30,433 bases of DNA from JANOXC01 sp031418215 (GTDB taxonomy: Bacteria > Bacteroidota > Bacteroidia > AKYH767-A > OLB10). Below the pieces are notes generated by a model. That model was not told the DNA's origin, did not search any database, and saw only the letters and a program-made list of their open reading frames with translations. The position numbers and the translations under genes are program-made. The stretch spans positions 1 through 30,433 of the forward strand of contig JANOXC010000075.1 in NCBI GenBank assembly GCA_031418215.1, in the 5' to 3' direction. Below are positions 1-5,700 of the stretch, one piece after another (the first letter of the stretch is position 1; each line of letters opens with the position of its first letter).

Positions 1-627
1 GCCAGTGAACCATTAAAAAAACAACTGTGGCAACAAACCATCAAAGCTAAAATAAGAAACCAGGCGCAATTGTTTAATCAACTTGGCAAGAACGATACTG
101 CCTTGAAACTTTATGCTACCAAAGTTTTAAGCGGAGACACCGGCAATGAAGAGGCACAGGCAGCCCGGCATTACTGGAAATTTCTTTTTGAAAACATTCC
201 AATTAACGAAATATGGAATGAAGATTTTACCCGCGACCGATATGGAATACCACCCAACCCTGCCTTAAACTTCGGATATACTATTTTGCGCTCAGCCTGT
301 GCACGAGCTTTGGTGGGTTCCGGATTAATTCCTACTCTTGGTATTCATCACCATAATAAATACAATGCCTTTTGCCTTGCCGATGATATTATGGAGCCTT
401 ATCGCCCTTTTGTTGACAAATTGGTTTTGGAAATAACTACCGAAAACCCTGATGAATTGATCTTGTCAAAAGAAACAAAAGCCAAACTAATAGGAATAAT
501 AAGCATGGACGTGATGATGGGCGAAAACAAAAGCCCGTTGATGATTGCCATGGGCTATACAACAGCATCGCTTTCAAAATGTTTTGAAGGAAAAGAAAAG
601 CAAATTAAGTACCCGACACTTATTTAG
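1..627 (+). CDS. cas1: CRISPR-associated endonuclease Cas1, 3' part (5' end outside window)
   Basis: The frame is open from base 1 (it reads ASEPLKKQLWQQ...) to the TAA at 625-627, so only the last 208 residues are present. A type II Cas1 is about 300 residues, so roughly a third is missing on the left. Cas1 with Cas2 forms the integrase that inserts new spacers. Family signs are KKQLWQQTIKAKIRNQA at the left edge, GNEEAQAARHYW (region of the conserved Glu), and GIHHHNKYNAFCLADDIMEPYRP, which should hold the conserved His and the acidic metal ligand. This style matches type II Cas1 rather than type I or III. cas2 follows 17 bases downstream. The TTG at 70 is an internal codon, not a start. 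The family call is firm; subtype II-C is inferred from repeat style and phylum because cas9 is not visible. Confidence 0.95.
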   Translation, partial: ASEPLKKQLWQQTIKAKIRNQAQLFNQLGKNDTALKLYATKVLSGDTGNEEAQAARHYWKFLFENIPINEIWNEDFTRDRYGIPPNPALNFGYTILRSACARALVGSGLIPTLGIHHHNKYNAFCLADDIMEPYRPFVDKLVLEITTENPDELILSKETKAKLIGIISMDVMMGENKSPLMIAMGYTTASLSKCFEGKEKQIKYPTLI

Positions 628-644
628 GTGAAAATAGCATAGTA

Positions 645-992
645 ATGTCAGACTCCAATAGTTCACGTTTAAATGCCTATCGGATCATGTGGTTATTTGT
701 ATTTTTTGATTTGCCTACCAATACTAAAAAGGACAGGAAGAACTATGCTCGTTTTCGGAAAGAACTGCAAAAAGATGGATTTGCGATGATGCAATATTCG
801 GTTTACAACCGCCACTGTGCCAGTGTGCAAAGCACAGATGTGCATTTTAAAAGGATAGAAAAAATAATTCCACCTAAGGGGCAGATAAGTATTTTGCAAA
901 TTACGGATAAGCAATACGGAGAAATTGTAAACTATTGGGGTGCAAAAAGCGAACCTTTGGAGGGGGCACCGAAACAATTGGAGCTTTTTTAA
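645..992 (+). CDS. cas2: CRISPR-associated protein Cas2
   Basis: This 115-residue protein is the dimeric scaffold of the Cas1-Cas2 spacer integrase. It shows the ferredoxin-like start WLFVFFDLPTNTKKDRKNYARFRKEL, including the conserved Asp of the first strand (FFDLPT), then the second conserved segment MMQYSVYNRHC. ATG 645 is preferred over the in-frame ATG at 687 because type II Cas2 proteins usually carry a short AYRIMW-type lead-in before the first strand. It lies 17 bases after cas1 and is probably co-transcribed with it. The stop codon abuts the T-rich end of a hairpin serving leftward transcription from the array side, so cas2 and the array appear to be transcribed towards each other. 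Confidence 0.95.
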   Translation: MSDSNSSRLNAYRIMWLFVFFDLPTNTKKDRKNYARFRKELQKDGFAMMQYSVYNRHCASVQSTDVHFKRIEKIIPPKGQISILQITDKQYGEIVNYWGAKSEPLEGAPKQLELF

Positions 993-1036
993 ATTAAAAA
1001 AACGGGAAAGAACAGCTATAAACTGATCAATCCCGT
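991..1036 (-). terminator. Intrinsic terminator for leftward (array-side) transcription
   Basis: ACGGGA (1002-1007) pairs with TCCCGT (1031-1036). On the minus strand the stem is followed by TTTTTTAATTT, a good U-tract. On the plus strand the stem is followed only by CCATTTTATTT, so it serves minus-strand transcripts better, although it may also stop cas1-cas2 mRNA. The loop is long (23 bases), which lowers confidence. Confidence 0.5.
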
Positions 1037-1098
1037 CCATTTTATTTCGCATCGTTTCTTCATAACACATTAAAAATAAAACCGTAGAATTATTATAT

Positions 1099-2122
1099 AA
1101 TGCGAAATATCAATCTTTGAAATCAAATCACAACTATGGCGACAACCGTAGGAACGTAGGTAATAATGCGAAATATCAATCTTTGAAATCAAATCACAAC
1201 TTGTTTCTTGGTGGTGAATTAATTTTATTTAATGCGAAATATCAATCTTTGAAATCAAATCACAACTCTTCCAGCTGCGTTGCCATCAACAGGTAAAATG
1301 CGAAATATCAATCTTTGAAATCAAATCACAACTTCCCGTTCACTATCTTCGGCACTGATATGAATGCGAAATATCAATCTTTGAAATCAAATCACAACTG
1401 GAAATTCGCCAGGACTGCCGCCAGCTTGAATGCGAAATATCATTCTTTGATATCAAATCACAACGCAGCTGATTCAGTATGTAATTGGTCGTAAAATGCG
1501 AAATATCAATCTTTGAAATCAAATCACAACTTAATTTTCAATTCTCCTAATGAAGTATATAATGCGAAATATCAATCTTTGAAATCAAATCACAACCCAA
1601 TCATGGGGAAATCACAATCAGTAAGAATGCGAAATATCAATCTTTGAAATCAAATCACAACAAACATCTGCCACCATCTTACCAGTCCGATAATGCGAAA
1701 TATCAATCTTTGAAATCAAATCACAACACAAAGAGAAAGGACTTGTCGCCAAACAACAATGCGAAATATCAATCTTTGAAATCAAATCACAACTTTAAAG
1801 CCTCGTCAGTTAATATCGACAAGAATGCGAAATATCAATCTTTGAAATCAAATCACAACGTAATTGTTAAGAATATATAAAGTGTCTTAATGCGAAATAT
1901 CAATCTTTGAAATCAAATCACAACCCGCTGCAATACGTCCAATTTTTACCGTGTAATGCGAAATATCAATCTTTGAAATCAAATCACAACTATTTAAAAG
2001 GGAACTGTTTCTGCCTGGTCAATGCGAAATATCAATCTTTGAAATCAAATCACAACAATCCGCGCTGTGACTGTTCATTCTCAACAAATGCGAAATATCA
2101 ATCTTTGAAATCAAATCACAAC
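1099..2122 (-). CRISPR. Type II CRISPR array, 16 repeats and 15 spacers
   Basis: The repeat is 36 bases, on the plus strand starting AATGCGAAATATC and ending GAAATCAAATCACAAC. Repeats start at 1099, 1165, 1231, 1297, 1363, 1429, 1495, 1561, 1626, 1692, 1758, 1824, 1889, 1955, 2021 and 2087. Spacers are 30 bases, except the 8th (1597-1625) and 12th (1860-1888), which are 29. Fifteen repeats are identical; the sixth (1429-1464) has A-to-T changes at 1443 and 1451. No spacer is duplicated. The minus strand is proposed as the crRNA strand because type II repeats usually begin GTTGT, as the reverse complement does (GTTGTGATTTG...), and because a minus-strand terminator lies at the left end. On that reading the leader is at 2123-2290, far from cas2. 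Orientation is inferred; the array itself is certain. Confidence 0.98.
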
Positions 2123-2143
2123 TCTAATACATCACAGTTCTGA

Positions 2144-2271
2144 ACATTTTTGGTGTGAATAGAATAAAATAGGTATTTGAATATAGAAATCAAATGCTTT
2201 GTCAAAGAACTAGAGCAAATGTAATTTATTTTCATGATTGCCCATAAAAAGGGAAGCCAATTTGATTTTTT
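2144..2271 (+). ncRNA. Possible small RNA with a short anti-repeat-like segment
   Basis: The 169 bases between the array and hipA have no gene. On the plus strand CATTTTTG (2144-2151) is one base from a TAnnTTTG box. GAAATCAAAT (2186-2195) is identical to ten bases of the repeat. ATTGCCC (2237-2243) can pair with GGG and CAAT (2251-2261), followed by TTGATTTTTT. A transcript of about 110 bases ending in a terminator fits the size of a tracrRNA. Against this, the repeat's GTTGTG end has no good partner here, and pairing outside the ten bases is weak. It could instead be leader sequence or a decayed anti-repeat, with the working tracrRNA near cas9 outside the window. Confidence 0.25.
2237..2271 (+). 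terminator. Terminator-like hairpin, plus strand
   Basis: ATTG-CCC (2237-2243) pairs with GGG (2251-2253) and CAAT (2258-2261) with an AAGC bulge, and the run TTGATTTTTT follows on the plus strand. On the minus strand (the end of hipA) the hairpin has no T-run, so it seems to serve rightward transcription. Confidence 0.35.
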
Positions 2272-2277
2272 GAGATA

Positions 2278-2299
2278 GCTTCTACATATTATTAGAAGC
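2278..2299 (-). terminator. Hairpin across the hipA stop codon
   Basis: GCTTCTA (2278-2284) and TAGAAGC (2293-2299) form a perfect 7-bp stem with an 8-base loop, overlapping the hipA stop at 2292-2294. There is no T-run on the minus strand, so it may protect the mRNA end rather than act as a classic intrinsic terminator. Confidence 0.3.
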
Positions 2300-3593
2300 G
2301 GATTAATGTTTTATCAATTTCATCGCCAAGTTTGGGAGATACTTTTGTTTCATCGGCATATTTCTTCCATTGTGATACGGTATCATTTATTTCCCCGATC
2401 ACTGCTTCAGCTTTTTTGTTCTTTATGGATTGGCCGATCAATAAAAAATCTTCTTTCGTAATATTATTTCGTTTACCATTAATGCTTAAAGCATGTTGAC
2501 TCACCCATTTGTGTTTGGGTTGATAAGCATGGCACATGTCATAAGCCGGAGCCAACTCCCATTTGTCATCCTTTTTGAGTCTGAATGAAAAGTTTTTAGT
2601 ATGGTCATCACAATTGCGGGCCAGCACATTAAATACCATTCTTCTGAACATTTGTTCTGCGGCGGAATAAGGTAATTTAAGTTCCCGCATAGTTTGAAAA
2701 AGTTGTTCGTAACTGAAACTGGTTACAGCATTGTAGTCGAAATGTTTGATGGCACAAAAAGTTTGTATGTGATGTTTGGTTGAACCGCCATCACGGTCAA
2801 AACGCTTAGTCATAAAATGAGCTCTGCCGTTTTCCTCCATTAACCTGGATGGCATCATTTCAATTCCGCATGCAATGGCCATGTTGTAATAAGCCATCTC
2901 CACTCTTCCGTAGCCATGGCTTGTTCCTAATTGCACATCACTAACGCCATCGAGTTTTATCAACCAATGTTCAAATCCCATGGGAGCATTGGTTTGTCCG
3001 GATCTTACCTCTCCGGTTTTTTCGTTGTATGCAATTACTGCTTTAGGCCGTGCTCCTCCTGCGGATGTACCAATTCTGAGAATTTCCATCATTGCCTTTT
3101 CTTCATCCTTCTGCAGATTCGTTGTAAATGTTTCTTTTTTGGAAAGCAGCTTTTTTGCAATATCCACCAGACTTTCAATTTCGATGGAGAATGTTTTTTT
3201 ATTTTCCTTTAGTGTAGTCGGTTCAAACTCCAACGCCCCCATGCCTCTGGTACCAATAAAACAAAGCATCTCAATCGGGTTCATACTATCCTGTGGACGA
3301 CCTTGGCTTGCCAGCCATAAGTTGATCAGTTCATTTCCATATCTGTCAGGAAGTACATCTGCCAATAATCCGGGCAGTCCTTTAAACGTATCTAATGCGC
3401 CATCCGATTTTTTCCTTAAGGAAGGAAATTCAAATTTATTTTTAGCGGAGCGTACCGACATTTGCAATGGGGCTACATCCCAATTCAGGGTTTTGAACTT
3501 GGAATCGTATTCAAAGGCAGCTGTGCCTGTTTCTTCGTTCCATGCCACAGCGCCTGCTAATTCACCCCATATTTTTACGTATGCTGTAATCAT
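2292..3593 (-). CDS. hipA: HipA-family serine/threonine kinase toxin
   Basis: The 433-residue length is normal for full HipA. HipA toxins phosphorylate a translation factor (glutamyl-tRNA synthetase in E. coli) and slow growth until the antitoxin restrains them. Visible parts: an N-terminal HipA subdomain (residues 1-110, with GLPGLLADVLPDRYGNELI at 72-90), a Gly-rich nucleotide loop GTSAGGARPKAV (175-186) with Lys184, the catalytic loop RNCDDHTKNFSF (326-337) with Asp329/330 and Asn334, and the metal-binding ELAPAYDM (346-353). All kinase motifs are intact, so it is probably active. The start is three bases after the hipB stop, indicating a co-transcribed antitoxin-first operon. The substrate cannot be told from the sequence. 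Confidence 0.93.
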   Translation of the reverse strand: MITAYVKIWGELAGAVAWNEETGTAAFEYDSKFKTLNWDVAPLQMSVRSAKNKFEFPSLRKKSDGALDTFKGLPGLLADVLPDRYGNELINLWLASQGRPQDSMNPIEMLCFIGTRGMGALEFEPTTLKENKKTFSIEIESLVDIAKKLLSKKETFTTNLQKDEEKAMMEILRIGTSAGGARPKAVIAYNEKTGEVRSGQTNAPMGFEHWLIKLDGVSDVQLGTSHGYGRVEMAYYNMAIACGIEMMPSRLMEENGRAHFMTKRFDRDGGSTKHHIQTFCAIKHFDYNAVTSFSYEQLFQTMRELKLPYSAAEQMFRRMVFNVLARNCDDHTKNFSFRLKKDDKWELAPAYDMCHAYQPKHKWVSQHALSINGKRNNITKEDFLLIGQSIKNKKAEAVIGEINDTVSQWKKYADETKVSPKLGDEIDKTLIRF

Positions 3594-3596
3594 AAT

Positions 3597-3944
3597 TTAC
3601 CAATCACTTTTACCGGGTTCATTCGTTTTTTTACCACTTGCCCGTTTTCTTTTTTCCTGTTCTATTTTGGCCAGTGCCAATGGACTGATAGTTTCCTGAA
3701 CGGCAAAGGCTTCCATCACTTGTAATTGTTCCAATACTCGTAACACTTGTATTAAAGTGGACAACGTCACTGCTTCTCCTCTTTCAAGTAAACTTAGTGT
3801 AGAGCGACTAATGCCTGCGGCATTTGCCAACAGGTCCTGCGTTTTGTTTTGTTCCAAACGGTGATATTTAACAAATGCGCCAATACGCTCTGCCAATGCT
3901 TTATCACTCATAGAATACCAATTTTTGTATGAAATATCACTCAT
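3597..3944 (-). CDS. hipB: HipB-like antitoxin, XRE-family DNA-binding protein
   Basis: This 115-residue protein has a Cro/C1-type helix-turn-helix at about residues 17-75 (LAERIGAFVKYHRLEQNKTQDLLANAAGISRSTLSLLERGE...). The basic tail SPLALAKIEQEKRKRASGKK resembles other HipB-like proteins paired with HipA in this phylum. It should bind and neutralise HipA and repress the operon. Two copies of a GAATGA-ATTA-TCATNC palindrome lie just upstream (3968-3983 and 4021-4036), one beside the predicted -7 box, which fits autoregulation. hipA starts three bases after this stop. ATG 3944 is the first start downstream of the promoter. Confidence 0.9.
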   Translation of the reverse strand: MSDISYKNWYSMSDKALAERIGAFVKYHRLEQNKTQDLLANAAGISRSTLSLLERGEAVTLSTLIQVLRVLEQLQVMEAFAVQETISPLALAKIEQEKRKRASGKKTNEPGKSDW

Positions 3945-3967
3945 AAAGGCTTATTTTTAATGTTAAT

Positions 3968-4036
3968 GAATGAATTATCATACAAAGGTAATAACAATTT
4001 CTTCCAAAAAAGTACTTTTTGAATGAATTATCATTC
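3968..4036 (-). promoter_or_regulatory. hipBA promoter with two palindromic operator candidates
   Basis: GAATGAATTATCATTC at 4021-4036 is a palindrome with 6-bp arms (GAATGA/TCATTC). A near copy ending in TCATAC is at 3968-3983. Fourteen bases are identical between the two, 53 bp apart. On the minus strand a TACCTTTG -7 box spans 3990-3983, touching the proximal copy, so a protein bound there would cover the start of transcription. A TTTG lies 14 bases further upstream, closer than the usual -33 spacing. Binding by HipB is inferred. Confidence 0.6.
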
Positions 4037-4068
4037 TTTCTTAAACAAGTTAAAAATTGTTGAGGTTG

Positions 4069-4114
4069 TCCTGAAAATATCCAAATCTATCAATGCTGAA
4101 ACCGATATTCAGGA
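4069..4114 (-). terminator. Inverted repeat between the unknown gene and hipB
   Basis: TCCTGA..ATATC (4069-4081) pairs with GATATTCAGGA (4104-4114) with a two-base bulge and a 22-base loop. It lies downstream of the gene at 4207-5016 on the same strand. No T-run follows directly, so a terminator role is only suggested. Confidence 0.25.
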
Positions 4115-4206
4115 CTTTGGTTGGCTTTAAGTTCTGATTTTTTCAGTTCTGCAAAAAGATTTTTGCTGTGCAATTTTTTGAATTTCCATTTTACAAAAAA
4201 AATATA

Positions 4207-5016
4207 TCAATCTTTTTTAACCGGAAATTTCTCCATATCATAAATCATTGAAGAAATTTCAATGTCAAACCATTCAGTGAATTTTTTATATGTTCTGTTG
4301 GCAGGCCAATCTTTGGAATTGGAATGCCAGTTATCGAGTTCTATTTTATAAATCTTATCAAAATTCTTTTTTAGCCATTTCAATACAGACTCATTATCAT
4401 CCATTTCTTTTATTAGATATATATTGTCTTCATCATCTGAATAAATAGGATCTTCCGGATACAATTTATTCAGCCAATTGAAAAAAGGCTGTTTTATTTT
4501 AACTTTGATAGCATTACGGCAAATATAACCTGCATTGTAATCATCGGTATTTTCCATTTCTGAATTTGTTTCCGGAGCATTCAGCATGTCTTCAACCGAT
4601 TGACAGAAAACCGTAATATGTTTTAATCCGTCTTCAGTTTCCTGCATTTCAAAATCTTCAATCATAAGATCGAACTCAGAAAAACTATTTACTTTCCTGG
4701 CTATTAAGTTAATAAACAATTCCTTCTCATTTTTACCTACGTCCTTAGTTTTCATCAATTTTGATAAATACATATCGTAAATGTCAGGCATAAGCTTTTT
4801 AATAATGCTGGTATTCCAGGCTACAACACCAAGCGACAGTAAATCGTAAAATTCCTCTGCCCCAAGGTTTGATTTAAGGAATGGTCGTATGAGATCCAAT
4901 AAAAATTCGGAATATTTAATTTCCGAGTCATTAATTGTGATTTGCTGGCCCTTGCTTGTACGAGTTGTTTTTATCTCATTTAAAATGTTCTCAGAGGATT
5001 TGATTACTTTCATCAT
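4207..5016 (-). CDS. Unrecognised 269-residue cytoplasmic protein
   Basis: I do not recognise this family. The protein is acidic and shows no signal peptide, membrane segment or catalytic motif I can name. The N-terminal half is helical (DSEIKYSEFLLDLIRPFL; LGAEEFYDLLSLGVVAWN). The middle is rich in Asp, Glu and Asn. The C-terminal third has a distinctive run of aromatic motifs: FFNWLNKLYPEDPI, IYLIKEMDDNESVLKWLKKNF, and WPANRTYKKFTEWFDIEISSMIYDME. It starts with two Met codons, so the start could be one codon later. It lies between hipBA and a tRNA-Ser gene on the hipBA strand but is separated from hipB by 262 bases, so it is probably its own unit. A defence or island-cargo role is possible from location only. 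Confidence 0.8.
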   Translation of the reverse strand: MMKVIKSSENILNEIKTTRTSKGQQITINDSEIKYSEFLLDLIRPFLKSNLGAEEFYDLLSLGVVAWNTSIIKKLMPDIYDMYLSKLMKTKDVGKNEKELFINLIARKVNSFSEFDLMIEDFEMQETEDGLKHITVFCQSVEDMLNAPETNSEMENTDDYNAGYICRNAIKVKIKQPFFNWLNKLYPEDPIYSDDEDNIYLIKEMDDNESVLKWLKKNFDKIYKIELDNWHSNSKDWPANRTYKKFTEWFDIEISSMIYDMEKFPVKKD

Positions 5017-5183
5017 AATGGAGATTGTCTTTAATTACAATTATTTATTTGAATAATATTACAGCTGTTTTGAGTATTTTAATATCTTAAAACGCATGAT
5101 TTGCATTGATAAAAATAAAAAAATTAATTCTACAAAATGCAGATGGTAAATATTAATTTTTGGGGAGAGTGGGAGTACTGCGT

Positions 5184-5202
5184 GATCCCTGGAAGGGGGA
5201 TC
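5184..5202. repeat. GATCCC/GGGATC hairpin
   Basis: Six-base perfect arms, GATCCC at 5184-5189 and GGGATC at 5197-5202, with a 7-base spacer. The arms are GC-rich in AT-rich surroundings. No T-run follows on either strand, so it is not a classic terminator. Confidence 0.5.
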
Positions 5203-5204
5203 GT

Positions 5205-5334
5205 CAAACCAAATATTACCATTGCATCGCAATCTTTTATTTTTAGGTTTTTATCTTCGCTCAAATACTTGCTTGGCTTGCTAAAAACTAAAAATAAAAT
5301 CCCGCAAAAGAGCGGGATGGTTATTTTTGGTTTG
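5205..5334. repeat. Inverted repeat pair flanking the tRNA-Ser terminator region
   Basis: CAAACCAAATATTACCAT (5205-5222) and ATGGTTATTTTTGGTTTG (5317-5334) are inverted copies with two mismatches in 18. The second copy ends directly at the 3' end of the tRNA-Ser gene. It may be the remains of an integration event at the tRNA or a long-range stem. Either reading is inference. Confidence 0.5.
5285..5316 (-). terminator. Intrinsic terminator of tRNA-Ser
   Basis: CCCGC (5301-5305) and GCGGG (5312-5316) form a 5-bp GC stem. On the minus strand it is followed by ATTTTATTTTTAG, a clear T-rich tail, about 20 bases past the tRNA 3' end. Confidence 0.8.
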
Positions 5335-5422
5335 CGGAGAGAGTGGGATTCGAACCCACGGTACCCTTTTGGAGCACACACGCTTTCCAAGCGTGCTCCT
5401 TAAGCCACTCGGACATCTCTCC
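5335..5422 (-). tRNA. tRNA-Ser (anticodon GGA)
   Basis: Read on the minus strand, the acceptor stem GGAGAGA (5422-5416) pairs with TCTCTCC (5342-5336), with G as discriminator at 5335. The D-arm has GTCCGAGTGGCTTAAGG. The anticodon stem and loop ends CTTGGAAAG, giving anticodon GGA (codons UCC/UCU). There is a long variable arm, as expected for class II tRNAs, and the T-arm is GTGGG-TTCGAAT-CCCAC. The length is 88 bases and CCA is not encoded. A TATCTTTG box lies about 30 bases upstream and an intrinsic terminator downstream. Confidence 0.97.
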
Positions 5423-5450
5423 GTTATTGAGGATCAGGCTTAGAAGGTTG

Positions 5451-5458
5451 CAAAGATA
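5451..5458 (-). promoter_or_regulatory. -7 box of the tRNA-Ser promoter
   Basis: Minus strand TATCTTTG matches the Bacteroidota TAnnTTTG element exactly and ends 28 bases before the tRNA 5' end. I see no clear -33 TTTG at the usual spacing. Confidence 0.6.
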
Positions 5459-5639
5459 AAATTTAATGTTAACTATGAAATGGGTTAAAAGCTGAGTAAA
5501 AAATGTGGCAGCAGTAGTTTTAAAATGAAATCGTATAGGGGGTAGAATGTTCTCCTCCAATTCCAGTTCTGCTATTTTACATAGCATAATGCCGGGTTGG
5601 AAAAGCTAGACAGAGATTTTAAAAAGTGGAATAGGAAGA

Positions 5640-5690
5640 TGTTAGAATATGCTATTCGTAAATTCGTACAGATTCACGATTCGTTGATGA
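5640..5690. repeat. ATTCGTA-type short repeat
   Basis: CTATTCGTAAATTCGTACAGATTC and the following ACGATTCGTTGATGA echo the sequence at 10607-10680 (ATTCGTAGATTCGTACAAATTC ... AATTCGCTGATGC). This is a dispersed non-coding motif seen twice here, next to the end of a gene each time. Confidence 0.5.
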
Positions 5691-5700
5691 GTTTACCATA

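Larger units (their letters stand above)
5017..5334. other. Gene-free stretch between the unknown gene and tRNA-Ser
   Basis: No convincing gene is present. It holds a GATCCC/GGGATC hairpin (5184-5202), a pair of 18-base inverted repeats (5205-5222 and 5317-5334), and the tRNA-Ser terminator (5285-5316). The bases around 5139-5174 loosely resemble the flank and 3' end of the tRNA gene (GAGAGTGGGA shared at 5165-5174 and 5339-5348). Confidence 0.6.

Noticed and set aside
693..1070. Minus-strand ORF opposite cas2
   Set aside because: It overlaps cas2 almost entirely and has no family features; cas2 is clear on the other strand.
1597..1625. Spacer 8 contains AAATCACAA like the repeat end
   Set aside because: Nine bases in an AT-rich spacer can match by chance, and the flanking repeats are intact.
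1644..2143. Two 78-codon plus-strand ORFs with repeating NAKYQSLKSNHN
   Set aside because: They are translations of CRISPR repeats. Repeat plus spacer is 66 bases, so the frame stays open by arithmetic, not because of a gene.
2980..3699. 239-codon plus-strand ORF inside hipA/hipB
   Set aside because: Antisense to a well-supported HipA kinase, with a low-complexity Ser-rich product and no recognisable domain.
5130..5587. Several short ORFs across the tRNA-Ser region on both strands
   Set aside because: They run through the tRNA gene and its terminator and contain tRNA-derived peptides such as EWDSNPRYP, a familiar false-gene signature.
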